Positions 51,758 to 60,492 of a stretch of DNA of 64,000 bases are shown piece after piece. A program made the translations under genes and the position numbers. Each line of letters begins with the position of its first letter. Positions within the stretch are counted from its first letter, which is position 1. Source of the DNA: Candidatus Enterococcus leclercqii (GTDB lineage Bacteria > Bacillota > Bacilli > Lactobacillales > Enterococcaceae); assembly GCF_009933135.1 (NCBI RefSeq), contig NZ_MAEH01000011.1, positions 1 to 64,000 of the forward strand. The letters are read 5' to 3'. The notes below the pieces were generated by a model. That model did not search any database. It saw only the letters and a program-made list of their open reading frames with translations, and was not told the DNA's origin.

Positions 51758-53509
51758 TCAGGCATACCAGCTCTGTTGACTGGCAAACATTTTGGCGTAC
51801 AATCCATTTCTGTCCATCAAATCTCCATGACACCCGATATCGTTGATGCTCCGATTTGCCAGTACAATGATTCTGTCTGCGATTCGCGCGCTGGCCAATC
51901 GATGAGAAATAATGATTGTTCCTTTATTTTTTGAGACATCGAGAAAGTTTCGATAGATCCGACTTTCCGCAAATGGATCCAGTGAAGCAGTAGGCTCATC
52001 TAGTACCGTGAACTTCGAAGCCGCTAGACAGGCTCGGGCAATAGCCAGATTCTGCCATTGGCCCCCTGAAAGACCGATGCCGTCTTCTGCTAATTTTCCC
52101 AGCGACTGGTCCAGTCCAAACTCAAAGTAATCGTCTTTCGTCAGGTTTCGTAACACTTTTTCGACTGTTCTGTCCTCCCACATAGCCTCAACATTTCCCA
52201 AACCAATAGCCTCTCGTAGTGTAAACTGATACTTGCCATAATCCTGAAAGACTGCACTTATATACTCACGAAAAAGATCCAATGGAATTTCCCAGATATC
52301 GCATCCGTTGATCAGAATTTGTCCCTCTGTCGGTTTATATAAGCGGCAGAGAAGCTTGATCATAGTAGATTTACCGCTACCATTCCCACCGACGATAGCA
52401 ACGTTTTCATCACTTTGGATACAAAAAGATATATTTTCCAGTATGTTCTGATCGGTTCCTGGATAGCGGAAACTGACGTGTCGAAACTCAATAGTAGCGT
52501 TGCCCAATGCCAAAGCATCCTGCCGATGCATTTTTTCCACAGGTTCTTGCTTTTCCAAAAAATCAAAAAGCAGCATTGTCTTAAAACGATTTTTTGCGTT
52601 TGAAAGAATCGTATCCGAAATAGCTTTCGTGAAAACAAACGTACTGCCGATGGAGGAAAACAGAGCCAGAAATAACCCAAAATCAATCTTTTGTTCCCGT
52701 AAATTTTCCAGCAAGAACCCCATGAACAGTCCTATCCAAATCGTATACAATAAATACGACAGTCCTTTGAATTTTTGCGCATTCAGCGTCCCAATCAGAC
52801 GATCCTGTAAAACTTTTTTGTTGCTTTTTCGCCACAATTCTTTGATGTACTTCAGCGCATCAAAAACCCGCAACTCTGCCAACGAATTTTTTTCACTCAA
52901 TAAAGAAGAAAGGTATGACAGTTTGCGTTCTTCGGAGGTTTGGACATCATACATCTGATTCAACTCATTGGTCATTTTGACATTGCAAAAGACCAGAAAG
53001 ACAATAAAGAAGATATACAAAAATCCAAACAGATGAGAAATTTTCATAAATATTACGACCAAGGCCGCATTTGCCAACACATTTGAAGTCAAGCACAAGA
53101 TTCCATTGAAATAGTCGACGGCGGTTTTATGCGCTTTCATTCCAATCTGAGTGATTTGATTCATAAAGTCTTCGTTTTCCAGGTTTTGGTAAGGCATGTT
53201 CGCTAGCCTGGTGACCATTCCTCTGGAAAGAGCTTTATTGATTTTCATCTCGAGCTCACAATCCAAAAAACGATCGATAGAAAAACGAATGGATGAGAGG
53301 AACGTGAGCCCAATCAGTAGCAGACTATAAATTGGCAGTTTTTGAGGCGCACCGTCGATCAACAGAAGCAGCTGATTCACTACTTTCTGGGTGGTCAGAA
53401 TCGTTAATGCCGGAATTAGGGAATAGAGAAGCTGACAGAACATTTTACCTAGCGCCCATTTTGGAGATTTTGAAACGATATAGTGGAGTGTTTTCCATTC
53501 GATAGTCAT
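51758..53509 (-). CDS. Lantibiotic-exporter-type ABC half-transporter, first of Rgg-linked pair
   Basis: A 583-residue half-exporter with membrane domain (about 15-305) and ATPase domain: Walker A GGNGSGKST, signature LSGGQWQN, Walker B TVLDEPTASLD and H-loop ISHR. Like its partner it has the SGGQWQ signature of peptide/lantibiotic exporters and no peptidase domain. GAGGGA precedes the ATG. Two tiny frames with plausible ribosome binding sites lie just upstream on the same strand and could encode the cargo. Substrate is inferred only as peptide-like. Confidence 0.85.
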   Translation of the reverse strand: MTIEWKTLHYIVSKSPKWALGKMFCQLLYSLIPALTILTTQKVVNQLLLLIDGAPQKLPIYSLLLIGLTFLSSIRFSIDRFLDCELEMKINKALSRGMVTRLANMPYQNLENEDFMNQITQIGMKAHKTAVDYFNGILCLTSNVLANAALVVIFMKISHLFGFLYIFFIVFLVFCNVKMTNELNQMYDVQTSEERKLSYLSSLLSEKNSLAELRVFDALKYIKELWRKSNKKVLQDRLIGTLNAQKFKGLSYLLYTIWIGLFMGFLLENLREQKIDFGLFLALFSSIGSTFVFTKAISDTILSNAKNRFKTMLLFDFLEKQEPVEKMHRQDALALGNATIEFRHVSFRYPGTDQNILENISFCIQSDENVAIVGGNGSGKSTMIKLLCRLYKPTEGQILINGCDIWEIPLDLFREYISAVFQDYGKYQFTLREAIGLGNVEAMWEDRTVEKVLRNLTKDDYFEFGLDQSLGKLAEDGIGLSGGQWQNLAIARACLAASKFTVLDEPTASLDPFAESRIYRNFLDVSKNKGTIIISHRLASARIADRIIVLANRSINDIGCHGDLMDRNGLYAKMFASQQSWYA

Positions 53510-53530
53510 ATTTTCCCTCTCGTGTTCTTC

Positions 53531-53611
53531 TCAATTCTTTTTTATACTGACTCGCAAAATCCATATCTCATCTTTTTCTAGCAATATCAAAACTGCAGAA
53601 CATATTTTCAT
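53531..53611 (-). CDS. Candidate 26-residue peptide, exporter-proximal
   Basis: An ATG frame of 26 residues opening MKICSAVLILLEKDEIW and ending VSIKKN. AGGA lies eight bases upstream, and the stop is 21 bases before the exporter start on the same strand. A short hydrophobic N-terminal stretch is followed by a charged tail. No family is recognised. It could be a signalling peptide, exporter cargo or an unimportant frame. Confidence 0.3.
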   Translation of the reverse strand: MKICSAVLILLEKDEIWILRVSIKKN

Positions 53612-53653
53612 TCAAAGTATCCTAAATGATCTTCGCTTCATCACTAAACTCTA

Positions 53654-53734
53654 CTAACAATACCTGTGGTCTTTTTGATAATAAACGGTTGAAATATATT
53701 TAATGGTATTAGTGAGATCATTTACTTTTGACAC
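53654..53734 (-). CDS. Candidate 26-residue peptide, Rgg-proximal
   Basis: A GTG frame of 26 residues opening MSKVNDLTNTIKYIS and ending QKDHRYC, with a C-terminal Tyr/Cys-rich segment. AGGAG lies ten bases upstream. Other frames of the same stretch are also open for 20-30 codons without starts, which suggests it may instead be part of a decayed gene. Low confidence. Confidence 0.2.
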   Translation of the reverse strand: MSKVNDLTNTIKYISTVYYQKDHRYC

Positions 53735-53791
53735 AGTATTAATACTCCTAAAATTTCCAATACTAATAGCAGGACCTCTAAAATCGAATCT

Positions 53792-53814
53792 AAAAAAGGC
53801 TATACCATAGCCTT
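53792..53814 (-). terminator. Terminator or attenuator upstream of the exporter operon
   Basis: On the minus strand AAGGCTAT-ggt-ATAGCCTT followed by TTTT forms a perfect 8-bp stem. It lies between any promoter near 53930 and the candidate peptides/exporter, so it could stop a short leader RNA. Confidence 0.6.
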
Positions 53815-54106
53815 CCCAAATGAAGCTATAAGTCTGTTGCTTTCAACTCTGTTACGCCTCTATTTTTAAACGTTTACATTTTGTTCATTTCTAAAATCAA
53901 ATATGTATAATGCATAACTTTAATTTAGATAGAAAGTAAACAATATCTATTGAACACTCCCTAGAAATTAATCTTTGAAAAAATTTTTCTTTTTTCACAA
54001 CCATTTCATAAATTGTAATTTTAAACTGTAGTGGAATGACCGCTTATCTCAGAATAACCAGTACATCTTCTAGCACATTTCCACCTGCTCTACTTCTTTA
54101 TTACAG

Positions 54107-54135
54107 TTTACTATTACGTTCATTTATGTTATAAA
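54107..54135 (+). promoter_or_regulatory. Putative promoter of the Rgg gene
   Basis: TTTACT (54107-54112) and TATAAA (54130-54135) are separated by exactly 17 bases; transcription would begin about 30 bases before the Rgg ATG. Confidence 0.55.
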
Positions 54136-54171
54136 ATAATCGAAAACAGCACTTTTTAGAGGTGGTATTCG

Positions 54172-55014
54172 ATGGATTATGGCAATCTATTAAAAATTAA
54201 AAGAAAAAATAGAAATATAAGTAGAACTGAGCTTACTGCTGGAATCACGTCAGTGAGTTATCTTCAACGAGTTGAAAATACTAATTCAAAAATAGATTTC
54301 GATATTTTGGCTCAACTACTAGAGCGAATGAATATTCAATTTGATGAGTTTTGTTACGAAGTGAATTGTTCTAATTCCTCTAAGAAGACCTTCTTTCGTA
54401 AAGAATTTGTACGAGTAATTAATTCTCCGGTTGATATCCGCCATTTTCTCAATGACCTGGAACTCGAGTACCACCAATCTAATGATATTTTTTATCTTTA
54501 TCTTCTTATTCAAATGAAAGTTATAAGTACAAGGTTGCCGTATCTTGAAAGTAGTGAAATCTCAAGTAGTGAAATCAAAATCATTCATGAACATCTCGGC
54601 AAATTGGATGGTTGGGGATATTTTGAACTCGCTATGTATGTAAATTGCCTTTCAATATTTAGCAAAAATCATTTAACTTTTAACTATTTAGATGTACTAT
54701 CACAGTTTAAAAAATATGAATCAATTCCTAAATACCGTCTTGCCGAAATAAAGTTTTTAGTCAACCATCTGATACTATGCTTTGAGCAGAAAAACTATCT
54801 ACCAATTCCAGACTTGCTTAACGAGCTTTATAACCAAACAGAAGATAGTGATTACCTAAAGGGACGATTATATTGGAAATTTTTTAATGAGCTATTTCTT
54901 TCCATGGACGGACAAGTATGTTTCGATCCTGAACCAATAGTCTCGCTTTTTCATAATTTAGGGTACTACCATGATGTTCAAAATCTGAGGGATATCATAA
55001 AATCTGCGAAATGA
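54172..55014 (+). CDS. Rgg/GadR/MutR-family transcriptional regulator
   Basis: A 280-residue regulator with N-terminal XRE-type helix-turn-helix (about 6-60; LLKIKRKNRNISRTELTAG) and a C-terminal helical repeat domain (70-280) typical of Rgg proteins, which bind short imported peptides. AGAGGTGG precedes the ATG. The gene is A+T-rich relative to the core genes around it. Divergent from a lantibiotic-type exporter pair, which it probably controls. Family knowledge: stand-alone Rgg proteins commonly regulate an adjacent peptide or bacteriocin locus. Confidence 0.85.
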   Translation: MDYGNLLKIKRKNRNISRTELTAGITSVSYLQRVENTNSKIDFDILAQLLERMNIQFDEFCYEVNCSNSSKKTFFRKEFVRVINSPVDIRHFLNDLELEYHQSNDIFYLYLLIQMKVISTRLPYLESSEISSSEIKIIHEHLGKLDGWGYFELAMYVNCLSIFSKNHLTFNYLDVLSQFKKYESIPKYRLAEIKFLVNHLILCFEQKNYLPIPDLLNELYNQTEDSDYLKGRLYWKFFNELFLSMDGQVCFDPEPIVSLFHNLGYYHDVQNLRDIIKSAK

Positions 55015-55114
55015 TTTTAAGTTAATTCCAAACTCAACCTAGTCCACCCACACGGCCAGGGGCTTAAATCATTTCTAATGGAATAAAGTTATACGAGCAA
55101 GAAAACATATGCTA

Positions 55115-55245
55115 AAAATAGATGTAACCCCCTCGTCTCAAAGTCCGTAGAAGGAGCATTGTCATACGTATAAAAGAAGTGGATGGCACTAACTTTCCTT
55201 GAAGAAGTCAAGGAGAGTCCGCGTTTGAAACTTTCAACAATGAAA
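55115..55245 (+). repeat. Interspersed intergenic repeat, copy B
   Basis: Shares AAAGTCCGTAGAAGGA, CATACGTATAAA, TCAAGGAGAGT, GTTTGAAACTTT and CAACAATGAAA, in order, with the minus strand of 7225-7350. It lies downstream of the Rgg gene. Confidence 0.65.
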
Positions 55246-55303
55246 TAGTGCCTAATAAATTTTCAGAAGTGGACATATTGCTGTTTGCAAAGTCTGAAAA
55301 AGC

Positions 55304-55338
55304 AAAAACTGCACGCGACGATAAACGTCGGGTGCAGT
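55304..55338 (-). terminator. Terminator after the small acidic protein gene
   Basis: On the minus strand ACTGCAC.CGACG pairs with CGTCG.GTGCAGT and is followed by TTTTT, 16 bases after the stop codon. Confidence 0.8.
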
Positions 55339-55353
55339 CTGTTTCATCTGAAA

Positions 55354-55575
55354 TCAAAAGTGATCGATCTGGTTTTGCTGCTGGATTCCTACAGCCGGCG
55401 CTTCTTCGATGACTTTTTCCAAGATGGTTTCCTTCTCTTTAGAAGTGTCTTCGTGTCCGGGCTCGTCGTCCAAGTTCAGCTCTTTCTCCATTTCGTCGAG
55501 TTTTTCGAAGGTGTCCTCTTTCTTCGCTTCTTCGGCCAACTCTTCCAATTTCTTCTTGTCTTGTTCGTCTGCCAT
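55354..55575 (-). CDS. Small acidic helical protein, unknown function
   Basis: A 73-residue, highly charged (Glu/Asp/Lys-rich) protein with heptad-like helices (KKLEELAEEAKKEDTFEKL) and no hydrophobic segment; probably a soluble coiled-coil or disordered protein. AAGGAGG precedes the ATG by nine bases, and a strong terminator follows, so it is a real monocistronic gene. No family is recognised. Confidence 0.75.
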   Translation of the reverse strand: MADEQDKKKLEELAEEAKKEDTFEKLDEMEKELNLDDEPGHEDTSKEKETILEKVIEEAPAVGIQQQNQIDHF

Positions 55576-55725
55576 GCTAAAGAACCTCCTTTATTGCCAT
55601 TGTTGAGACTTCCTGTTCGCATCACTTAGAGGATACGAATCCCAACAGCTTGACTATGATAAGGGTATCATGTTTGTTCGGATAAAGCGAAAGATTTGCT
55701 GATATCCGACGATTTTTTTGTAGAA

Positions 55726-57375
55726 TCAGGCCAGTTCGTTAATGACCTTCTGCATCAATTCCGCAGCTTCGTCTGGTAATGTATTGTATCCGTCATTTTC
55801 CGTTTTTTGTGCCAAGATAAAGTCCAAACGACTTTGCATCCGCGTCCGCAGTGCCGCAACGTACTTAGCATCATCAAAATCCACCTCAAAGCCCTCTATT
55901 GCAAGATAACTCATGCCCTCCATTGATCCAAAAGGTACGAATTTCGCTTGGCTTTCCACGATTTTTTCAATGGAACCTAACGTATCGGCTGGTTTGACTT
56001 TTTTACCTTTGTAAAAACCGGTATTCAGGATGTAGCAGGCGGTGTGATTTTTTTCAAATAGGTCTTTGAAATCAGCGAAATCTTGTCCCAACGGATAAAC
56101 CCGGAACGGATTAGCATAAGGTTCAATGACCAATTTATCCATATCCACATTGCCCACGACATTTTCAGCAGTGGTCCGTTTCGTTGCCAAGGTTAAGCCG
56201 AAGACTGCTGCTAACACGGGATCATCAATTTTCACCACCGGCGGCAGGCTATCGTCTTTCATAATCCAAAAGATGGCATCAATGGCCGAACGCAGATGAT
56301 CCACCCGATTTGGTGTCACATAACGAGATTTTACAGTCCGACCATTGCCGTTACGGATATCTTGGGTGACGATGACTTTTTTGCCGCTGTCATCCAAAGT
56401 AACACCTACATTTTGACAAGTGATGAAATAGTCCACTGCCGGATCATCCAGCGGGTAATCCTGTGTTTTATCAAAATAAGCTGGTTCCAGCGCAGTTGTA
56501 GAGCCGTCTGCTTTGTTGATAACAAAGGCATCATCATGAAGCACTTTGACTTCGTATTTATCCCCGTGCTTAGCCAGTGTAATGGTTGACTTACCGGAAC
56601 CGGAAAGACCAAATGCCGCCATGGTAAACTTCTTGTCTGGCAATTGGTATTGCTTCATCCCCCCGTGGCAGGCCACATAGCCGTTGCGATGTGCAGTTGC
56701 CCAAGCCAGCGTCAGCGTCGCTTTCTTCAACTCGCCAAAGTAATTTAACCCCAGTACTGCTGCCACATTGTGTTCGGGATCAAATAGCGCTAAGCCGTGG
56801 GGATAATCTGGGTGTCGCCAATCAGGATCAGCATAGAGGTAAATATCATTTTCCGGATAAGCTTTAGAATCTTGGTATTCAGACAACCACTCATTGGTAG
56901 CAATCTGGAAATTTAACAAATAAGAATAGAAATTCGTCTCATAATTCACTGGCAGCAACAGGTGTGCCTTTACCATAAAGTCTTTATCCAATCCTACAAC
57001 AACTTCGCCGCAATAAAATTTCTTGTGGGTACTTTGATGCAGGGCGTCACGTAAGACACCTTCATAAAGCGCCTTGTCGATACCCGGTTGACCAACCACT
57101 CGACGGGCAGCAGCAGTCCGACCGGTCACTTTACCATCATTGAATACGATGACTTTCGCATCATCGGGAAGTCCTAAATCCGCGGTATGGATCACCGGCA
57201 TATCTGTAATCACAGCTCCTGGTGCTGCTTTAGCCAATTCGTAAGCCTGAGCCAGATCAACGATTGCCTCGACATTGTTGCCATAAAAAGCAGACTCAAC
57301 CAGGGTTTTAAAACTGGAAAAAAGCTTGTTTTCTGGAGTAATATCTCCATGGGAATACCTGCCGACAGTTGCCAT
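55726..57375 (-). CDS. pckA: Phosphoenolpyruvate carboxykinase (ATP)
   Basis: A 549-residue cytoplasmic enzyme interconverting oxaloacetate + ATP and PEP + CO2 + ADP. Kinase-1a P-loop GLSGSGKST (256-264), the preceding HGGMKQY region, metal-binding HDDAF and the C-terminal FGSMEGMSY segment are visible. The length is standard. In fermentative Firmicutes it works in gluconeogenesis or as the carboxylating anaplerotic enzyme; direction here is not shown. A sigma-A-like promoter and a cre-like palindrome lie directly upstream, suggesting catabolite control. Confidence 0.94.
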   Translation of the reverse strand: MATVGRYSHGDITPENKLFSSFKTLVESAFYGNNVEAIVDLAQAYELAKAAPGAVITDMPVIHTADLGLPDDAKVIVFNDGKVTGRTAAARRVVGQPGIDKALYEGVLRDALHQSTHKKFYCGEVVVGLDKDFMVKAHLLLPVNYETNFYSYLLNFQIATNEWLSEYQDSKAYPENDIYLYADPDWRHPDYPHGLALFDPEHNVAAVLGLNYFGELKKATLTLAWATAHRNGYVACHGGMKQYQLPDKKFTMAAFGLSGSGKSTITLAKHGDKYEVKVLHDDAFVINKADGSTTALEPAYFDKTQDYPLDDPAVDYFITCQNVGVTLDDSGKKVIVTQDIRNGNGRTVKSRYVTPNRVDHLRSAIDAIFWIMKDDSLPPVVKIDDPVLAAVFGLTLATKRTTAENVVGNVDMDKLVIEPYANPFRVYPLGQDFADFKDLFEKNHTACYILNTGFYKGKKVKPADTLGSIEKIVESQAKFVPFGSMEGMSYLAIEGFEVDFDDAKYVAALRTRMQSRLDFILAQKTENDGYNTLPDEAAELMQKVINELA

Positions 57376-57403
57376 ATAATGATTCCTCCAATCGATTATT
57401 AAA

Positions 57404-57418
57404 TGTACAGCGTTTACA
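57404..57418 (-). promoter_or_regulatory. cre-like palindrome upstream of pckA
   Basis: On the minus strand, TGTAAACGCTGTACA resembles the catabolite-responsive element (TGTAANCGNTNACA type) but has one extra base in the right half. It lies between the -10 box and the start codon, a repressing position for CcpA. Confidence 0.45.
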
Positions 57419-57431
57419 ATCTAACAATATC

Positions 57432-57460
57432 ATTATAATACAACTGCGGTTTTATGTCCT
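57432..57460 (-). promoter_or_regulatory. Putative sigma-A promoter of pckA
   Basis: On the minus strand AGGACA (-35) and TATAAT (-10) are separated by 17 bases, about 55 bases before the pckA ATG. Confidence 0.55.
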
Positions 57461-57483
57461 ATGATTTTAGTCCTTTGATTTGA

Positions 57484-58014
57484 TTATCTGAATTCCGATA
57501 TCCCTTCTCTAATCAATAACGAACGTTTAACTGAAAGTCCGCTGCGAAATCCCGTCAACCGACCATTTTTCCCAATGACTCGATGGCAAGGAACTACCAC
57601 TAAAAGCGGGTTGCGCCCCACCGCATTCGCCACTGCACGGATGGCTTGTGGATGGTTGATTTGCTCAGCCAACTCGCTGTAAGTCGTCAAAGTACCATAG
57701 GGCTGCTGCTTTAGTGCGTGCCAAACCTCTTGTTGAAATGCCGTCCCGACAAAGTGCAGCGGCAGCTCAAACTCCCGCAATGTTCCCTGATCATATGCCA
57801 ATAGCTGCTTTTCTGCTTCCGACAGCCGTTCACTGATCAACTTTTCTTCAGTAGCTTCTGGCTCTTTTTGAATCTCGTATCCTTTAAAAAAACGCTGCAA
57901 CTCACCTTCGCGAGGTGTACTGATATAAGCGACACCCGTTTTTGTAGCCCCTACTTGTACCGTTAAATCCAGATTGGGCAAATAAACACTGCGATAAACC
58001 AATACTTTTTCCAT
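57484..58014 (-). CDS. ogt: Methylated-DNA-[protein]-cysteine S-methyltransferase
   Basis: A 176-residue suicide repair protein that moves alkyl groups from O6-alkylguanine to its own cysteine. The active-site motif VVPCHRVIG with reactive Cys is present, preceded by the helix-turn-helix-like segment TFQQEVWHALKQQPYGTLTTYSELA-type and followed by GFRSGLSVKRSLL. AAGGGGG precedes the ATG. Stand-alone gene; length and layout fit Ogt rather than the bifunctional Ada. Confidence 0.92.
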   Translation of the reverse strand: MEKVLVYRSVYLPNLDLTVQVGATKTGVAYISTPREGELQRFFKGYEIQKEPEATEEKLISERLSEAEKQLLAYDQGTLREFELPLHFVGTAFQQEVWHALKQQPYGTLTTYSELAEQINHPQAIRAVANAVGRNPLLVVVPCHRVIGKNGRLTGFRSGLSVKRSLLIREGISEFR

Positions 58015-58161
58015 GTGGCATCCCCCTTATAGTTTGGCTTTATTATATACGATGAACCTCAGTTTATAAAAAAATCCGCCAGAATCTTATAGTGGCCTTC
58101 CCACAGCCTGTTTTCCCGAAACCTGCTTAAAATAGGCTGATTTAACAGATAGCATTTTTCT

Positions 58162-58214
58162 AAAAAAAGGACCGAAAGCACTCGCAATAACAAGTAACTT
58201 CCGGTCGTTTTTTT
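58162..58214. terminator. Terminator after the PH-domain protein operon
   Basis: GGACCGAAAG pairs with CTTCCGGTC (one mismatch), with A/T runs on both sides, 32 bases beyond the minus-strand stop codon. Confidence 0.7.
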
Positions 58215-58245
58215 GATAGCGAATAGCTGGCCAGCAGAAAGAAAA

Positions 58246-59805
58246 CTAGCCGATAGAGGATTTTTGCTTGAAAAAGTGTTTAATATCTGTCACCGCGGGG
58301 TAATCGATAAATTGCAGACTTAAACTCAAGTCCGCCGTTCCCTCTTTAACATCTATCACGACATGGCCAATTTGCTTTTTATAAAGCCAGATACTGCTCT
58401 TTTCTGTGAAAGCTTGAATCTTTGGCCGCTCGACAAAGGTCAGTGTCTTAGTGATAAAGGCAAAATTCTGGAAACAGATACGATGGGCAGATTGGATTTG
58501 ATAGCCTTGAAAGCGGCAATCGAGGGCTCTTCCCAGCAGCACCAATAAAATCAACAGTGTCCAGATTCCCCCGGCAATTGGATGAATTAGAAAGCCTGCG
58601 ACACTGCCGATGCTTCCTATCAAAAGAAGCCAACGCCAGAAATACCACAGCTTGCCTCGGGAGACAAACCGAATTTGCGGTTCATCAAAATCCCATTCCG
58701 GAAGTAAAAAGTCCAAAACCCTATACAGTTCTCGATCACTGACAATGGGCAAAAAGTACAGGTCTTTGCTGCCAGACTCCCCTTCTTTTTCCTGTCCCCC
58801 GGCTAAGATCAACTCGACCGAGGAAAGCCGCAAAATTCGCCGCAGCAATTGCTGTTTGATCCGAATTCCTTGTAGTTTTTCCAGAGGAATCTTTTGCACA
58901 CGTCTTTCCAAAAGGCCGCTTTCGATAGTCAAGGTGTTGCCGTTGCGGCTAACTTTGAAATTGTAATACTGCATGAAATTTTTCACTAGCGAGATTACGA
59001 TAATCACTAGCAATACCACTAGCGTCAAAGCCAAAGCTATGATCCAGCCCGCTTGTATAAGGTTCACCGAGGCGTCTGCGGCTTTGTCCAACCATTCTTC
59101 AGGAATAAACTCCTGCGCAAAAGCCAGCAGGGCAAAAGCTGCCGCTAGTATGCTGATATCTGTGATACCAAACAAAAAAATCTGCTGATTGGTAATGGTG
59201 TAAATGTATTCTGGTGCTTTAGAAGAGTTTCCTATTGATTTTAGCGGCATCTCACTTGTTGAAGAACTTGTCTCAGCAGACAATCCGACTGTCAGTTCCT
59301 CCTCTCTGGGATCTTCCAAATCATTTATTGTCTCAGGAAGTGGCTCTAAGCGAGTGTCTGTCGCCGTTAATTGTTCCCTTCTGCGGAAATTTTCGATTAG
59401 CTGCAAGACTTCTTCAGAAACTGCCGGCAACGAGGCCTCCGCTTTTTCTGATGAGCCACCTGCCGTTTCAATCAGAACTTGAGTCACTTGAAACGGCTGA
59501 AAAAAGAACCACTGCCGTTGCTTGATGGTCTGTATTCGTTCATAGGGGATGTCGGTTTCCGACTTTCGAAAAATTCCTTTGTAAATTACTACCTTTTCCG
59601 GCGAAATCTCATAGTACTCGAAAAAATAACGGACTAGCGCAAAGCCCAGCAGAATCAACAGCAGTCCGCCACACGCGCCCCACCCATACCAATGGTCCAA
59701 ACCACTGCGAAAAATAATAATCAGAAATATAAAGAACATGCTTTTAATACTTTCAAACAGCGAAATAACAATAGCTAACGGATGAAAATGACGTTTTTCA
59801 GACAT
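58246..59805 (-). CDS. YdbT-like membrane protein with bacterial PH domains
   Basis: A 519-residue protein with about six membrane helices in three pairs, each followed by a bPH2-type domain (YYEISPEKVVIYKGIFRKSE; YYNFKVSRNGNTLTIESGLLERRVQKIPLEKLQGI; FQGYQIQSAHRICFQ). It overlaps the smaller PH-domain gene by eight bases, the conserved ydbS-ydbT pair. Family knowledge: in some bacilli these pairs give resistance to circular or leaderless bacteriocins; the role here is inference. A Ser/Glu-rich linker (about 160-205) interrupts the first two modules. Confidence 0.8.
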   Translation of the reverse strand: MSEKRHFHPLAIVISLFESIKSMFFIFLIIIFRSGLDHWYGWGACGGLLLILLGFALVRYFFEYYEISPEKVVIYKGIFRKSETDIPYERIQTIKQRQWFFFQPFQVTQVLIETAGGSSEKAEASLPAVSEEVLQLIENFRRREQLTATDTRLEPLPETINDLEDPREEELTVGLSAETSSSTSEMPLKSIGNSSKAPEYIYTITNQQIFLFGITDISILAAAFALLAFAQEFIPEEWLDKAADASVNLIQAGWIIALALTLVVLLVIIVISLVKNFMQYYNFKVSRNGNTLTIESGLLERRVQKIPLEKLQGIRIKQQLLRRILRLSSVELILAGGQEKEGESGSKDLYFLPIVSDRELYRVLDFLLPEWDFDEPQIRFVSRGKLWYFWRWLLLIGSIGSVAGFLIHPIAGGIWTLLILLVLLGRALDCRFQGYQIQSAHRICFQNFAFITKTLTFVERPKIQAFTEKSSIWLYKKQIGHVVIDVKEGTADLSLSLQFIDYPAVTDIKHFFKQKSSIG

Positions 59806-60289
59806 CTTCTTTCGCCACCTTTACCATATCAATAATCTGTTTGCGCAATGTCATCGCCTCTTCCACGTCCAAACCTGCCAAATGATGGTCGGTAGCTGCG
59901 GTATGGATGATAATTTCCATCAGATTTTCTTTCCTTAAGAAAGGCCCCTGCTCGGTCTCGACATGCTGGATACGATTGATAGGTACATAAGTAATACTGC
60001 GGAAAATATAGCCCTTTTGAAAGGCGAGATCTTCTGGCGTGATTTCATATCGATGAAATTTATAACGGTAGGGAATCAACAGCTGGCTGATGACAAAAAT
60101 GACTACCACCAGTACAAAATAGCCGACTGCCAGCCAAAGCCAGACTTCTTTTAGTAGGTGGTTGAGCTTTAAGATTGTAGCTACGACGCTGCCAATTGCT
60201 AAAAAAATAATCAAAGACAACAGGTTGCTCTTTTGCCAGACTTTTTTGATACGCTCGGGCATTTGCTTGGGTAATAAAGGGTAGGCCAT
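59798..60289 (-). CDS. YdbS-like membrane protein with bacterial PH domain
   Basis: A 163-residue protein with two membrane helices (about 24-42 and 52-72) and a C-terminal bPH2 domain (YRYKFHRYEITPEDLAFQKGYIFRSITYVPINRIQHVETEQGP). GGGAG lies upstream of the ATG. First gene of the two-gene unit with the YdbT-like protein, and probably its complex partner. Confidence 0.8.
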   Translation of the reverse strand: MAYPLLPKQMPERIKKVWQKSNLLSLIIFLAIGSVVATILKLNHLLKEVWLWLAVGYFVLVVVIFVISQLLIPYRYKFHRYEITPEDLAFQKGYIFRSITYVPINRIQHVETEQGPFLRKENLMEIIIHTAATDHHLAGLDVEEAMTLRKQIIDMVKVAKEDV

Positions 60290-60429
60290 TTTACAAAACT
60301 CCCAACTTTAACTTTAATAATAAAACACTCCATCACAAGACTCTGCTTGTATCTTATAACCTGCCTATAACTCAGTCAAGCTGATATCCCAGGATATTTT
60401 AGTCTCAAATCACGGAGCCGCCGATAAAC

Positions 60430-60472
60430 AAAAAAACAGCATTGCCGGCTCTTCCGACAAACTGCTGCTTTT
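60430..60472 (-). terminator. Terminator after the 171-residue membrane protein gene
   Basis: On the minus strand CAGCA...GTCGG pairs imperfectly with CCGGC..TGCTG and is followed by seven T, about 20 bases after the stop codon. Confidence 0.65.
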
Positions 60473-60492
60473 CAGCTGCCACTAGGCTTTTT

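Larger units (their letters stand above)
53510..54171. promoter_or_regulatory. 662-base AT-rich divergent region between ABC exporter pair and Rgg gene
   Basis: Very A+T-rich. It contains two candidate peptide frames (53531-53611, 53654-53734), a minus-strand terminator or attenuator (53792-53814), a plus-strand TATAAT at about 53905 and the Rgg promoter (54107-54135). Such a large gap beside an Rgg gene and exporter is where a pheromone or bacteriocin gene is expected. Confidence 0.5.
55015..55353. other. Gap with repeat copy B and a terminator
   Basis: A 339-base gap between convergent genes. It holds a copy of the interspersed repeat (55115-55245) and the terminator of the small acidic protein gene (55304-55338). 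No gene was seen. Confidence 0.5.

Noticed and set aside
53700-53810. A Leu/Ile/Val-rich minus-strand frame ending in GVLILCQK that resembles short hydrophobic pheromone tails
   Set aside because: It opens directly after a stop and has no ATG, GTG or TTG start with a ribosome binding site before its hydrophobic core; it overlaps a terminator hairpin and another frame.
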